Shown here in pieces: positions 51,010-59,792 of a stretch of 64,000 bases of DNA. Both the position numbers and the translations under genes were made by a program. Position 1 is the stretch's first letter; every line of letters begins with the position of its first letter. The notes beneath the pieces are model-generated. The model did no database searches. It had not been told where the DNA came from and saw nothing but the letters and a program-made list of their open reading frames with translations. The DNA comes from CAYRJD01 sp965247395 (GTDB lineage Bacteria > Actinomycetota > Acidimicrobiia > Acidimicrobiales > Poriferisodalaceae), in contig OZ252012.1 in NCBI GenBank assembly GCA_965247395.1, forward strand, positions 1,488,001-1,552,000, read 5' to 3'.

Positions 51010-51806
51010 CCTAGTTCTGTAGAGCCTGATTCTTGAGGTATTTTTGGGTCGCGATCGATAACTTCTTGCGCTAATTCTCTGTAAGCCTCAGATCCGCGGC
51101 TATTTTTGTCATACTCGGTTACTGGAAGGCCGTAACTAGGTGATTCGGTGATTCGCACCGAGCGTGGAATAACGACATTACAAACGACATCACCAAAATG
51201 GTCGCGTACTTCCTGTATTACCTGCCCAGCTAGGCGTATTCGGGGGTCGTACATAACCATGACAAGGGCTGTGATCTGCAGCTCGGGATTAATGCTTTGT
51301 TGTATCAGCCCGACGTTGTGGATTAGCTGCCCTAAACCCTCCAGGGCGTAATACTCACACTGAACAGGGACTATCACCTCCTTAGCCGCTGTGAGACCGT
51401 TAACGGTTAGCAAACCCAGCGAAGGTGGGCAGTCGAGAACGATGAAGTCGTACGAATCAAGGATCGGCAATAACGCTTGCCGTAGCTTTGTCTCGCGGCT
51501 GAACGCTGACACGAGTTCAAGCTCGGCACCAGCTAGCTCCATTCGAGAGGGGGCCACAAAAAGGTTCTCAACGCTGGTTGGAACAATGCATTCGCTCATC
51601 TCTGCGTGGCCGAGGAGAACCTGGTACATAGAGATGCCTAGCTCGCGCGGATCGACACCTACACCGGTGGCCGCATTACCTTGCGGATCAAGATCTACCA
51701 AAAGCGAGCGAAGCCCTTTTTCGGCAAATGCAGCGGTCAGATTGACGGCAGTGGTGGTCTTCCCAACACCACCTTTTTGATTTGCAACAGCCAGTACTCG
51801 AACCAC
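51006..51806 (-). CDS. parA: Chromosome partition ATPase ParA
   Basis: Deviant Walker A KGGVGKTTTAVNL at residues 11-23, LLVDLDPQGNAATGVGVDP, VLDCPPSLGLLTVNGL and VPVQCEYYALEGLGQL are typical of Soj/ParA. GTG 51806 is chosen, with GGGAGGT a few bases before; TTG 51818 in the same frame would add four residues. No N-terminal DNA-binding extension, so it is the chromosomal type. The 200-300 bp upstream hold the parS array. Confidence 0.95.
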   Translation of the reverse strand: MVRVLAVANQKGGVGKTTTAVNLTAAFAEKGLRSLLVDLDPQGNAATGVGVDPRELGISMYQVLLGHAEMSECIVPTSVENLFVAPSRMELAGAELELVSAFSRETKLRQALLPILDSYDFIVLDCPPSLGLLTVNGLTAAKEVIVPVQCEYYALEGLGQLIHNVGLIQQSINPELQITALVMVMYDPRIRLAGQVIQEVRDHFGDVVCNVVIPRSVRITESPSYGLPVTEYDKNSRGSEAYRELAQEVIDRDPKIPQESGSTELG

Positions 51807-52004
51807 ACGACCTCCCAAGTCTTGGCATCGGTTGAGTCTTTGGCTGCGCCTGCGAGACCAACCAGGTGGAGACTATACGAAAAAATCGGTTAGAGGCCTG
51901 GTGAATTTTGGCCGTTGATCTGGCCACGCCCGCGCCTCGACTGTGCCTTGTCAAATGTGCCTCGCTAAAGCCGGTCGGGCTATCAAACCAATCAGCGCAC
52001 ACAG

Positions 52005-52108
52005 TGTTTCACGTGAAACCAGGTAGCTGGGTGGTACTTCATCTGAAACCGGCCAACACACCGTGCTTCATATGAAGCCAAATCAACAGCCGTGTTTCAC
52101 GTGAAACA
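52005..52108. promoter_or_regulatory. parS array: two canonical and two degenerate sites, 29-30 bp apart
   Basis: TGTTTCACGTGAAACC (52005-52020) and TGTTTCACGTGAAACA (52093-52108) match the universal parS. Between them, TACTTCATCTGAAACC (52035-52050) and TGCTTCATATGAAGCC (52064-52079) match at 12 of 16 positions each and remain partly palindromic. The four start points are spaced 30, 29 and 29 bp. ParB is expected to load here and spread over parA-parB. Confidence 0.93.
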
Positions 52109-52257
52109 CTCCGCGCTAATCGTTCAGACAACCTTGCGCATGTGCTGGCACACTTACCCGAAGATCTCTGAAGAGGTTTTAGAACATTCGTTCGATACTC
52201 TCCGCGGAGCAGTTCACCAGCGTCACTCGATTACTCGACAGGAATTTCCGCACGTGC

Positions 52258-52302
52258 ATCAATAAGTCCACCAATAAGTCCACCAATAAGTCCACCAATA
52301 CG
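52258..52302. repeat. 12-bp tandem repeat upstream of rsmG
   Basis: AATAAGTCCACC is repeated three times from 52261, with a fourth diverged partial copy (AATACGTCG). Noncoding, between the parS array and rsmG. Confidence 0.85.
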
Positions 52303-52381
52303 TCGTAGCGTCCTGTGGTCATGTTCCAGCGCGCAATATTGCCCACAAGCGTGCTGATTGTGAGATGCTGGCCAGGCGACT

Positions 52382-53077
52382 GTGGTTTTAGCCATGCCTA
52401 GCCACGAGGATTCCCATCTCATCGACGTTTTTAAACGCGCACAGGTACAAGGCTTCCTGGGGAAAGGCCCTATTGAGGAGCACATCGCTCACGCTCGTGC
52501 TCACGCTCGCGTTGCTTTCAAAGAAGAAGCGCTACCAGCCAAGCCGGTGATCGATCAAGCCTCGGATGCGCCCGTAGACCAGAGCAACCTGGTCGAATGC
52601 CTTGATCTAGGTGCCGGCGGGGGAGTACCAGGTCTGGTCATTGCATCTGACTACCCGGCGATCGGAATGACATTGCTTGAGCGTGCTGATCGCCGCTGCG
52701 AGTTCCTGAGTTCGGTTGTGACCGAGCTGGGCTTGAACGACACCGTGAAAGTGGTGTGTGCCGACGCCGCAGATGCAGCGCACGTCGACGCACACCGCGA
52801 AAACTACGACTTCGTCTTTAGCCGCTCTTTTGGTCGCCCTGCAGCGGTCGTGGAATGCGCAGCTGGATTGCTTATCCCAGGTGGCGAGCTAGTCGTAAGC
52901 GAACCGCCAACAAGTGATCCAGGACGCTGGCCAGCTAGACCTCTAGCTGCGCTAGGCCTGGAACTAGGCGAAATCACCACCTCGTTGCCACATTTTGCTG
53001 TGCTACGAAAAATAGACCTCTGCCCAAGCGACCGACCGCGGCATTGGAGCAAGATCGTCAAGCAACCGCTGTACTAG
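52382..53077 (+). CDS. rsmG: RsmG-like 16S rRNA methyltransferase, inverted relative to neighbours
   Basis: SAM-binding motif LDLGAGGGVPGLVIASDYPA, TLLERADRRCEFLSSVVTEL and DFVFSRSFGRPAAVVECAAG match RsmG (m7G527 of 16S rRNA). The usual N-terminal NLTAI...HxxDSL stretch is replaced by HIAHARAHARVAFKEEALPA, so substrate binding may differ. The frame opens at GTG 52382; ATG 52394 (MPSHEDSHL) may be the true start. In other actinobacteria rsmG is cotranscribed with parAB and jag; here it points the opposite way. Confidence 0.8.
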   Translation: MVLAMPSHEDSHLIDVFKRAQVQGFLGKGPIEEHIAHARAHARVAFKEEALPAKPVIDQASDAPVDQSNLVECLDLGAGGGVPGLVIASDYPAIGMTLLERADRRCEFLSSVVTELGLNDTVKVVCADAADAAHVDAHRENYDFVFSRSFGRPAAVVECAAGLLIPGGELVVSEPPTSDPGRWPARPLAALGLELGEITTSLPHFAVLRKIDLCPSDRPRHWSKIVKQPLY

Positions 53078-53108
53078 GTCCCGGTATCCCGGTAGCTAGG
53101 AATGCAAG

Positions 53109-53630
53109 CTAAGAAGCAGTAGAGGGCGAAACCACCACTCGGCGGCGAGGTTCATCGCCCACAGAGAGAGTCGTCACACCGTCAATATCGTTGATCACGT
53201 CGTGAACAACCTTGCGATCTGCCGCACTCATCGGCTCAAGACCTCGCTCGGTGCCATTGGCTTTAACGCCTTCTGCCAGCTCACGCACGTACGCCGCCAG
53301 CGCTTCACGACGACGTTGGCGATACCCGCCCACATCCACGCGTAAACGAGCACGACTACCGGCAGGAAGCTTGCGCTGCATCATGGTTTTGCACACCTCA
53401 TGCAAGGCCGAGATGTGTCGACCGCGCGGGCCGATCAACAGGCCAAGCTCAGCGGGCTCTCCGGCCAAGTTCACCTCGAAACCCATCTCGTCGGTGCCCA
53501 CAATCTCTGCGGTGCCATTCACCCCGAAGGCGGTGGTCAAGCCGTTAATGAAGTCCAGCACCATCTTTTGCTGTGCTTCAAAATCCATGGTCGGTGTGTC
53601 AGTGGTCATATCAGACGTTTCCATAGACAT
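53109..53630 (-). CDS. KH-R3H RNA-binding protein (C-terminal part of Jag/KhpB)
   Basis: KH domain with GxxG loop in LGLLIGPRGRHISALHEVCK, then R3H domain RREALAAYVRELAEGVKANG to PMSAADRKVVHDVINDIDGV and EPRRRVVVSP. Start ATG 53630 follows AGGAA by seven bases. 173 residues. The Jag_N domain that usually precedes is encoded separately just upstream (53689-54183). KhpB proteins bind RNA and influence cell division and wall synthesis in Gram-positives. Confidence 0.9.
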   Translation of the reverse strand: MSMETSDMTTDTPTMDFEAQQKMVLDFINGLTTAFGVNGTAEIVGTDEMGFEVNLAGEPAELGLLIGPRGRHISALHEVCKTMMQRKLPAGSRARLRVDVGGYRQRRREALAAYVRELAEGVKANGTERGLEPMSAADRKVVHDVINDIDGVTTLSVGDEPRRRVVVSPSTAS

Positions 53631-53688
53631 GTTCGATTCCTCGCTGGCCGACAAAGCCCTAAGCAATAAGGCCCTAGATAACTAGGCC

Positions 53689-54183
53689 TCAGGTAAGCCT
53701 ACGGGTGCGGGTGGTGCCTTCGGTTGGTGGCGAATTTGAGGCAGCTCCTTGCGAGCCGCTGGTCTTGGAAGGTGCAGATGAAGAAGGCGTGCTCGAAGAA
53801 GAATCGGGCTGCTTGGATGTTGGCTGTTTGCCGGAGCGATTGCGTCCACCGCCTCTGTTCTTGTTGCCTCTAGATGTGTTGTTTCCACCTGCATTACGTC
53901 GGTCTGAGCGGCCGCCTGATCTACCTCGCCTAGAACGATTACCGCGTTTGTTGCGGTCATTAGAGCGGCGGCGAGAGGAAGTTCTTTGCCATGGCAGTTC
54001 TCCTTCAAGCGGACGTATCCGCGCACGCACACGAGCAGAAACATCGCGGCGCAGGAACCGGCCGACACGTCTTGGCTGATCCAGGACTTCCGTCTCTACC
54101 TCATCGGGTAACACACCCAAACGTTCGACGGCTTGCCTACGAGCTTCATCAACGGTGTCTGCGTTAACAATTATCCATTCCAT
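53689..54183 (-). CDS. Separate Jag_N domain protein with Arg/Gly-rich tail
   Basis: Residues 1-60 are the Jag N-terminal domain (NADTVDEARRQAVERLGVLP, DEVETEVLDQPRRVGRFLRR). Residues 65-125 are Arg/Gly/Asn rich (RRGRSGGRSDRRNAGGNN, RGNKNRGGGRNRSGK), then a Ser/Thr/Pro end. The RG-rich part would suit RNA binding. It starts 12 bp after yidC and ends before the KH-R3H gene, so together they rebuild Jag as two proteins. Confidence 0.85.
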   Translation of the reverse strand: MEWIIVNADTVDEARRQAVERLGVLPDEVETEVLDQPRRVGRFLRRDVSARVRARIRPLEGELPWQRTSSRRRSNDRNKRGNRSRRGRSGGRSDRRNAGGNNTSRGNKNRGGGRNRSGKQPTSKQPDSSSSTPSSSAPSKTSGSQGAASNSPPTEGTTRTRRLT

Positions 54184-54195
54184 AGCAACGTGCTG

Positions 54196-55620
54196 TTAAC
54201 GCTTCTTGCGACGACGACCGTCACCAGCAGTTCGACGGCTCTGGATCGGCTGCGTCGGCGGTGTCTTGGAATTGCTGCCAGATTTGCCATTACTGCGGGC
54301 GGAGCCTCTGCCGCCCGCTCCTAGACCGAAGAATCCGCGGCGGGATTTCCTTGCTGTAGCGCCCTCTGCCGGAACAGTTGCTGCGGTTTCAGCAGTTGCG
54401 GCTGCTTCGCCTGTTTCATCTATAACACCACCAGAAACACTGTTTGGCTGATCGGCCTTCCCTTTGGAAGCGTTCCCAGATTTCCCGCCCTTGCCTTGGT
54501 TACCGCTTGGTTTGCGGCTCTGCTTGTTTTGTCCCTTCCCTTTCTGGCCTTGGCCACCCTGGCGCTGCTTGGGAACACGAGCAGTTCCAATCTCACCGGC
54601 TGATCCAGATGCGCTACGAGCTGCGCTACGCGCCGCTCTGTCTTGCAGTCTTTTTTGCTCAGCTTCACGCGCCTTAAGTGAACGCTCGTTCGTGACTTCC
54701 GGCGCAGCAATCTCAGCCGGTTCGGTAGGGCCACCAATTGCCTTGCCTCGCCTACCGAGCAGCCCGCCAGTGCGCGGCGCTACCGGTTTTGGTGATTTTG
54801 GCTCAGTAGTTTCAACATCGATTAGCGACGGTCCTGTCCCCGCCGCGGCCACCATCGTGCGATGAATGTACGCCTGCTGTCCGATGCGATACAACGAAGA
54901 GGCCACGAAGTACACAGCCAAAGCCGACTGCACAAGAAAGCTAAACACCGGCAACATGAAAGGCAGCACCTTCATCATCACTTCCATCTGCCGGTTGGGC
55001 GCAGCAGCTGCAGATCGGCGCGCTTTCATTTGGCGCTGCTGATACCAAGCCAATCCGAAGGTCACCAGTACCAGCCCCAAATAGGGAAGTGCGTCTACAA
55101 AGCTCTCACGCAATACATCGTTAGCGGAGCGTGCCAAGTCCATACCAAACGAGCGCATCTCGTCGTTTGCGATCAGATCCCGATATAGCTGGGATTTCTC
55201 GTCCAAATATTTGGGGCAAAACCCGGATGTTCCTCCGCAAGCCTCGTCAATGGTGTTCATGGTGGTCAACCCGTTAACCACCCGATACAGCACAAAGAAA
55301 ATAGGAATCTGAATCAGCGTCGGCAAACAACCACCCAGCGGATTAACGCCGTTTGCCTGATACAGCTTCATCATCTCTTCGTTGAGCTTCTGCCGATCGC
55401 CTCGGTGCAAAGCCTGCAGCCGCTTGATTTCAGGCTGAATTGTCGACATCTGCATCATCGACCGCGTGCCCTTGATGGTGAGCGGCGTAAACACAATCAT
55501 GATTGCCAATGTCAGCGCAATAATGGCTAGGGCGTAGGCGTTGGTGCCAACGAGCTCGTCAAACAGGTCATAGAAAAAAGCAAGCAGCCACGCCAACCCG
55601 CTGAAAAATGGATCAAACAT
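54196..55620 (-). CDS. yidC: Membrane protein insertase YidC with long basic tail
   Basis: Inserts and folds membrane proteins. Start ATG 55620 (MFDPFFSGLAWLLAFFYDLF), after AGAGG; upstream residues in the frame are non-native. Core helices include ALAIIALTLAIMIVFTPLTI, PEIKRLQALHRGDRQKLNEE, GVNPLGGCLPTLIQIPIFFV and a last hydrophobic hairpin near residue 250. Residues 275-474 form a long hydrophilic Lys/Arg/Gly-rich tail (QKGKGQNKQSRKPSGNQGK), which could bind ribosomes. Overlaps yidD by 8 bp. Confidence 0.95.
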   Translation of the reverse strand: MFDPFFSGLAWLLAFFYDLFDELVGTNAYALAIIALTLAIMIVFTPLTIKGTRSMMQMSTIQPEIKRLQALHRGDRQKLNEEMMKLYQANGVNPLGGCLPTLIQIPIFFVLYRVVNGLTTMNTIDEACGGTSGFCPKYLDEKSQLYRDLIANDEMRSFGMDLARSANDVLRESFVDALPYLGLVLVTFGLAWYQQRQMKARRSAAAAPNRQMEVMMKVLPFMLPVFSFLVQSALAVYFVASSLYRIGQQAYIHRTMVAAAGTGPSLIDVETTEPKSPKPVAPRTGGLLGRRGKAIGGPTEPAEIAAPEVTNERSLKAREAEQKRLQDRAARSAARSASGSAGEIGTARVPKQRQGGQGQKGKGQNKQSRKPSGNQGKGGKSGNASKGKADQPNSVSGGVIDETGEAAATAETAATVPAEGATARKSRRGFFGLGAGGRGSARSNGKSGSNSKTPPTQPIQSRRTAGDGRRRKKR

Positions 55621-55900
55621 CAGACCTCTTTTGTGATGCGCTGCAACACGGCGCAAACGGCACGGCTACGCGGGGTGGCACAGGATCAAATCCAAACCCT
55701 CCCCACGGATGGCAGCGAGCAATCCGTCGAATGGAGTACCAAGTTCCCCTGATCGCCCCGTACGTTTCAATGGCTTCGAGTGCGTACTCCGAACACGTTG
55801 GATCATAACGACACACTGGCGGACGAAATCGCGGTAGCGCTCGATATCCCTTCACCAGCGTCCGTAGCGCTGTAACGGCAGGGCGGCGCGGTTTACTCAC
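55613..55900 (-). CDS. yidD: Membrane protein insertion efficiency factor YidD
   Basis: 95 residues: VKGYRALPRFRPPVCRYDPT, CSEYALEAIETYGAIRGTWY, ARCHPWGGFGFDPVP, with the conserved Cys residues. Overlaps rnpA by 8 bp and yidC by 8 bp, in the standard order. Confidence 0.95.
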   Translation of the reverse strand: MSKPRRPAVTALRTLVKGYRALPRFRPPVCRYDPTCSEYALEAIETYGAIRGTWYSIRRIARCHPWGGFGFDPVPPRVAVPFAPCCSASQKRSDV

Positions 55901-56264
55901 CTTGCCCCGCTTTTACTCGCTCAGTTTTTACTCGCTCTGCCTTTGCCAGCATTGTTTCAAGGTCTCTGCAAACCCTGCGATAAGAAACAACGCCTGTGGT
56001 GGCGATCGCGCCGCGCGCCCCAATCAGATACCGGCCAAGCGCCAACCCTGGCCGCAGATCAGTTAGCACAGCACGAAGACGGCGCCGCAGACGATTCCTT
56101 TGTGTGGCCTTGCCGTAGTGAGAGTTCACAGCGAACGCCACACGCGGGCGTTCAAGCGTCGCGTCCTTAGCCATGCGCAACCACAGCGTCTCACCGTTGA
56201 TTCGGCGGCTATGCCGTAGCAGTTCAAAATCGGCGCGACCAGCGCAGCTGTCAAACGCCTTCAT
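55893..56264 (-). CDS. rnpA: Ribonuclease P protein component
   Basis: Protein subunit that helps the RNase P RNA bind precursor tRNA. The RNR signature is KATQRNRLRRRLRAV, after RPRVAFAVNSHYG. 123 residues. Placed 28 bp after rpmH, the classical arrangement. Confidence 0.93.
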   Translation of the reverse strand: MKAFDSCAGRADFELLRHSRRINGETLWLRMAKDATLERPRVAFAVNSHYGKATQRNRLRRRLRAVLTDLRPGLALGRYLIGARGAIATTGVVSYRRVCRDLETMLAKAERVKTERVKAGQGE

Positions 56265-56292
56265 TGTGCTCTTAAGGCAAGGCCCGCACAGC

Positions 56293-56427
56293 TCACGCGC
56301 TGAGCTTGCTCCGTCCCTTATGGCGGCGCGCCTGGAGTACCGATCGGCCAGCCTTGGTCGCCATGCGGTGGCGAAAACCGTGTTTGCGCGCTCGTCGGCG
56401 TGTGTTTGGCTGATAGGTACGTTTCAC
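56293..56427 (-). CDS. rpmH: Ribosomal protein bL34
   Basis: A 44-residue protein translated from the minus strand: MKRTYQPNTRRRARKHGFRH, then RMATKAGRSVLQARRHKGRS and KLSA. GTG start at 56427-56425 with AGGAG eight bases before it; TGA at 56295-56293. Every conserved L34 position is present. Confidence 0.97.
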   Translation of the reverse strand: MKRTYQPNTRRRARKHGFRHRMATKAGRSVLQARRHKGRSKLSA

Positions 56428-56788
56428 TCTGTGGTCTCCTGTACAGGCCTAGACCAAGCCCACCTTGGGGGTCTAGCTCGTCTCATCTACGTCTTGCTAA
56501 AGGTCTTTACCTTGGGTTTGCCTAAGGCTAGAGGCAGGTGCCAGAAACAACTCCTGGCCAGGCGGCACGACCAATCAGCGCGGATCCCAACAGCGTTTGC
56601 GCGCAAGCTCAAAACATCATAAGTTGCGACTCCCGATCGCCAGCAGATTGAACCGAAGCTCTCGGATTTTTCCTGTCACAAATTCCAGGGCCTGTTGGCC
56701 AAGGTGGACAAACGTTCGGTTCTCTACTAACCCCACAACGATCAAGGGCATTGCCTACCTATGAAACGAGCAGCTAGGAATCGAACAA
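56428..56788. promoter_or_regulatory. rpmH-dnaA divergent intergenic region
   Basis: 361 bp with no gene seen; it should hold the divergent rpmH and dnaA promoters. It contains the inverted repeat CTAGACC (56449-56455) / GGTCTAG (56470-56476) and a DnaA-box-like GGTGGACAA (56703-56711, reverse TTGTCCACC). Confidence 0.5.
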
Positions 56789-58294
56789 ATGTCAGAAGGT
56801 GAGTTCATGACCATCGGACCTGCGCCAGATTCCAAGGCTGCAGCACTTTGGGAGCACTGCTACGAGACACTAAGGCAGAGGGTTCCCGAACCTGGCTGGA
56901 TGACATGCCTGCGGTACCTGCAGGCGTTGGAAATCAACGAAAGCCGCGTCCAGTTGGTGGTGCCAACCGAAACCATGCGAACCCGCGTTTACGACCGCTT
57001 TTATCAGCTACTGCTGGCGGCACTAGCCGAGGCGGGAATCGAAAACGCTGAGATTGAAATTACGGTGCGAGAAGATCTGCCGCCGCTAGCGGACAACAAC
57101 ATTGCGTCACAGACCGATCTAAACGAGGCTTTTGACGCAGCGGCTGACCAGGCCCGCCGGACCATGCCTGATGAGGTGCCAGCCGAAGCAGGCGCCAATC
57201 CCGAAACTGACTCAGGCACCAGGAACACCGCCACCAACACCAGCAACGGCCAAACCAATAGCTCATCTTCTGCTGACCCTTATGCCTTCGAAAATTTCGT
57301 AGTCGGCAGCAGCAACAGGTTCGCATACGCCGCGGCGATGTCGGTGGCCGAGGACCCGGTAAGCAACTACAACCCACTGTTCATCTACTCAAATCCTGGC
57401 CTCGGCAAGACTCACTTGCTGCGTGCCATATCGCTGTTCATTCGTACGCATAACAAAAACACCAAGGTCCGCTACGTCACAACCGAGACATTTCTAAACG
57501 AATTTGTCGACGGCATGACTAACCGTCACCAAGATTTCAAAAAGCGTTATCGCGGTGTGGACGTATTGCTGCTGGACGATGTTCAGATTGTTGAAGGCAA
57601 AGAAGCATTCCAGGACGAGCTCTTCCACACCTTCAACGACCTGCATGCAAACAACCATCAAGTCGTCTTTTCATCGGATCGCCCACCCCACAATCTGTCC
57701 ACCCTCTCAGACCGGATGATTAGCCGTTTTGCGGGCGGCCTCGCTGTCGATATTCAGCCACCGGATTTTGAAACACGCTTAGCGATCTTGCAGCAAAAGC
57801 TGGCAAACACACAAAATGGAAGCACAGATAAAACCGTCTTAGACAGCGTGCTGGTGCTTATCGCAGAAAAAATCACCAACAACATTCGGGAGTTGGAGGG
57901 TGCACTAACACGGATCACCGCCTACAGCAGGCTCACCAACACTGTCCTAACGGTCGAACAAGCGCGCGAGATCCTCGGAGAGATACTGGCGGACGAAGCA
58001 AAAAGAATCACACCCGAGCTAATAATTGAAACCACGGTTACGCAGTTGGGCTATTCGGAAAGAGACCTCAGCAGCCCCGGACGACAAAAACCGCTGGTGC
58101 GTGCCCGCCACACGTGTATGTATGTGATGCGAGAACTCACAGATCTGAGCTACCCAGCCATCGCTGAACATTTTGGAAGCCGCGACCACAGCAGCGTGAT
58201 GCACGGTGTCAAAAAAATTGGTGAAGAGATGCACGAAGACAAGCAGCTGTTCAATCAGGTTGCCTCGTTGATCAACACGATCAAGGCGGCGTGA
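56789..58294 (+). CDS. dnaA: Chromosomal replication initiator DnaA
   Basis: Domain I (ALWEHCYETLRQRVPEPGWM) is followed by a variable domain II, the AAA+ domain with Walker A YSNPGLGKTHLLRA (about residues 199-212), Walker B VDVLLLDDVQIVEG and sensor II region, and domain IV with LSYPAIAEHFGSRDHSSVMH, the DnaA-box-binding signature. 501 residues. ATG 56789 has AGGA about nine bases upstream; ATG 56807 is an alternative. Confidence 0.97.
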   Translation: MSEGEFMTIGPAPDSKAAALWEHCYETLRQRVPEPGWMTCLRYLQALEINESRVQLVVPTETMRTRVYDRFYQLLLAALAEAGIENAEIEITVREDLPPLADNNIASQTDLNEAFDAAADQARRTMPDEVPAEAGANPETDSGTRNTATNTSNGQTNSSSSADPYAFENFVVGSSNRFAYAAAMSVAEDPVSNYNPLFIYSNPGLGKTHLLRAISLFIRTHNKNTKVRYVTTETFLNEFVDGMTNRHQDFKKRYRGVDVLLLDDVQIVEGKEAFQDELFHTFNDLHANNHQVVFSSDRPPHNLSTLSDRMISRFAGGLAVDIQPPDFETRLAILQQKLANTQNGSTDKTVLDSVLVLIAEKITNNIRELEGALTRITAYSRLTNTVLTVEQAREILGEILADEAKRITPELIIETTVTQLGYSERDLSSPGRQKPLVRARHTCMYVMRELTDLSYPAIAEHFGSRDHSSVMHGVKKIGEEMHEDKQLFNQVASLINTIKAA

Positions 58295-58609
58295 ACCCCT
58301 TGTGCGAAACCAAGCGCGCCCTTGCTAAAAACACCACCGTTATTCACATGAAAGCCACTAATGTCAGCGTGTTATGACGAACCCTGTGGATACTGTGGAT
58401 ACCTTACGCATGCGCAAAGCCAGGCGGCAAGCACCATTGACGCACATATCCACTTTCCACAGGCCCTACTACTACAGCTATTAAATAGTTAGCCAAATGT
58501 TTGATAGCAGTAAGAGACAAAGCGGTGGACAAGTACGACCAGGCAGCGTCGATGCTGGCTTGTCCCTGTCGGCACGTATCGGCACGACAAATAAAAGGAA
58601 CCGCAAACA
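58295..58609. other. Probable oriC between dnaA and dnaN
   Basis: In the 315-bp gap: TTATTCACA (58340-58348), two directly abutting TGTGGATAC boxes (58385-58393, 58394-58402), ATATCCACT (58446-58454), CTTTCCACA (58453-58461) and GGTGGACAA (58524-58532). The AT-rich CTATTAAATAGTTAGCCAAA near 58478-58497 could be the unwinding element. Position and box density fit an origin; the second candidate is the rpmH-dnaA gap. Confidence 0.7.
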
Positions 58610-59728
58610 ATGAAAATCAGCTGTGATAAGGAAGTATTCCTGAAACGGTTAGTGGCCGCCTCACGGGCTGTGACTGCGCGACCAAACCTGGATGTGCTCA
58701 ATGGGCTGAAGCTTTCTACCAAAGACGGAGTGATGACGATCACCGGCAGCAACCTTGATATGACTATCCGGGCACATTTTGAAGTGAGCGTTCAAGAAGA
58801 TGGGGAAGTGGTCTTGCCCGCACGTCTGCTCACCAACATCGTGCGGGCACTAGCGGGTGGTGAAGTCACCATTGCCCTGGAGGGTGACAAAGCCACGATT
58901 TCCGGTGGCGCCGCTAAGTTCGTGATGAGCACGTATCCGGTATCGGAGTTTCCCCGTGTAAGCGATCCCGAGGGCGAACGGGTACTAGTCAGCGCTGAAG
59001 ACCTAGCGCGGGGAATACGGCAAGTTGCTGGTGCCGCCAGCGACGACAACGCTCGGCCAATATTGACAGGTGTGCTTTTTGAAGAGCACGAAGGTTCTCT
59101 GCGGATGGTGGCGACCGATTCGTATCGCTTGGCGCTGTGTGATCTTTCTGGTGTTGGCGTGCTTGCCTCTGGGCAGAAGGTGATTGTCCCCGCCGATGCG
59201 TTAGACGTGCTCGCGCGGCTCATGGATCACGATGGCGAAGACGAAAAGGTTGCGGTTTGTCTGGCTGAGCGGGACGTCAGCTTCGAAGTGCCAGATGGCA
59301 GCGGCACGCTTCAGATTGTTACTCGCCTAATTGAAGGCGACTTTCCTAAGTATGAATCGTTGATTCCGGAATCTTCGCCGTGCACCCTCGAGGTTGCCAC
59401 CGGTGATCTAATCGAGGCCGTTCGACGTATAACGCAGATAGCACCTGAGGCGACTACTCCTGTGCGACTTTCGCAGCGCAGCGGCGGCGTCGATCTTGAG
59501 GTGAAAGCGCAAGACGTAGAGGGCAATGCCGAAGAATCTGTCAATGGCGATTATGAGGGTGAGAAGTTGATGATCGCCTTCAATCCGCAGTATTTGCTAG
59601 CCGGCTTAGAAGCGGTCAACGCTCAATCGGTCATCCTTGCTTCTACCGACGAGCTGAAACCGGCGGTGCTAAGACCCGCTGGCCGAGACGACGTACTTTA
59701 TCTGATGATGCCGGTACGCATTACCTAG
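58610..59728 (+). CDS. dnaN: DNA polymerase III beta sliding clamp
   Basis: 372 residues, three repeats of the clamp fold: MKISCDKEVFLKRLVAASRA, LLTNIVRALAGGEVTIALEG, SYRLALCDLSGVG, LIEGDFPKYESLIPESSPCT and the C-terminal AVLRPAGRDDVLYLMMPVRI. ATG follows AAAGGAACC. Followed by a strong terminator, not by recF as usual. Confidence 0.97.
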   Translation: MKISCDKEVFLKRLVAASRAVTARPNLDVLNGLKLSTKDGVMTITGSNLDMTIRAHFEVSVQEDGEVVLPARLLTNIVRALAGGEVTIALEGDKATISGGAAKFVMSTYPVSEFPRVSDPEGERVLVSAEDLARGIRQVAGAASDDNARPILTGVLFEEHEGSLRMVATDSYRLALCDLSGVGVLASGQKVIVPADALDVLARLMDHDGEDEKVAVCLAERDVSFEVPDGSGTLQIVTRLIEGDFPKYESLIPESSPCTLEVATGDLIEAVRRITQIAPEATTPVRLSQRSGGVDLEVKAQDVEGNAEESVNGDYEGEKLMIAFNPQYLLAGLEAVNAQSVILASTDELKPAVLRPAGRDDVLYLMMPVRIT

Positions 59729-59733
59729 CTCAG

Positions 59734-59766
59734 CCAGTAGAGCGCTGCTGCTGGTTATTTTTATAA
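59734..59766 (+). terminator. Rho-independent terminator after dnaN
   Basis: CCAGTAG (59734-59740) pairs with CTGCTGG (59748-59754), one mismatch-type pair, then TTATTTTTATAATTT. Six bases after the dnaN stop. Confidence 0.65.
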
Positions 59767-59792
59767 TTTGAAAATTTTCCTGCTACAAGATT

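Noticed and set aside
54464..54865. 133-residue + strand frame opposite yidC
   Set aside because: Shadow of the yidC hydrophilic tail; no start signal or domain.
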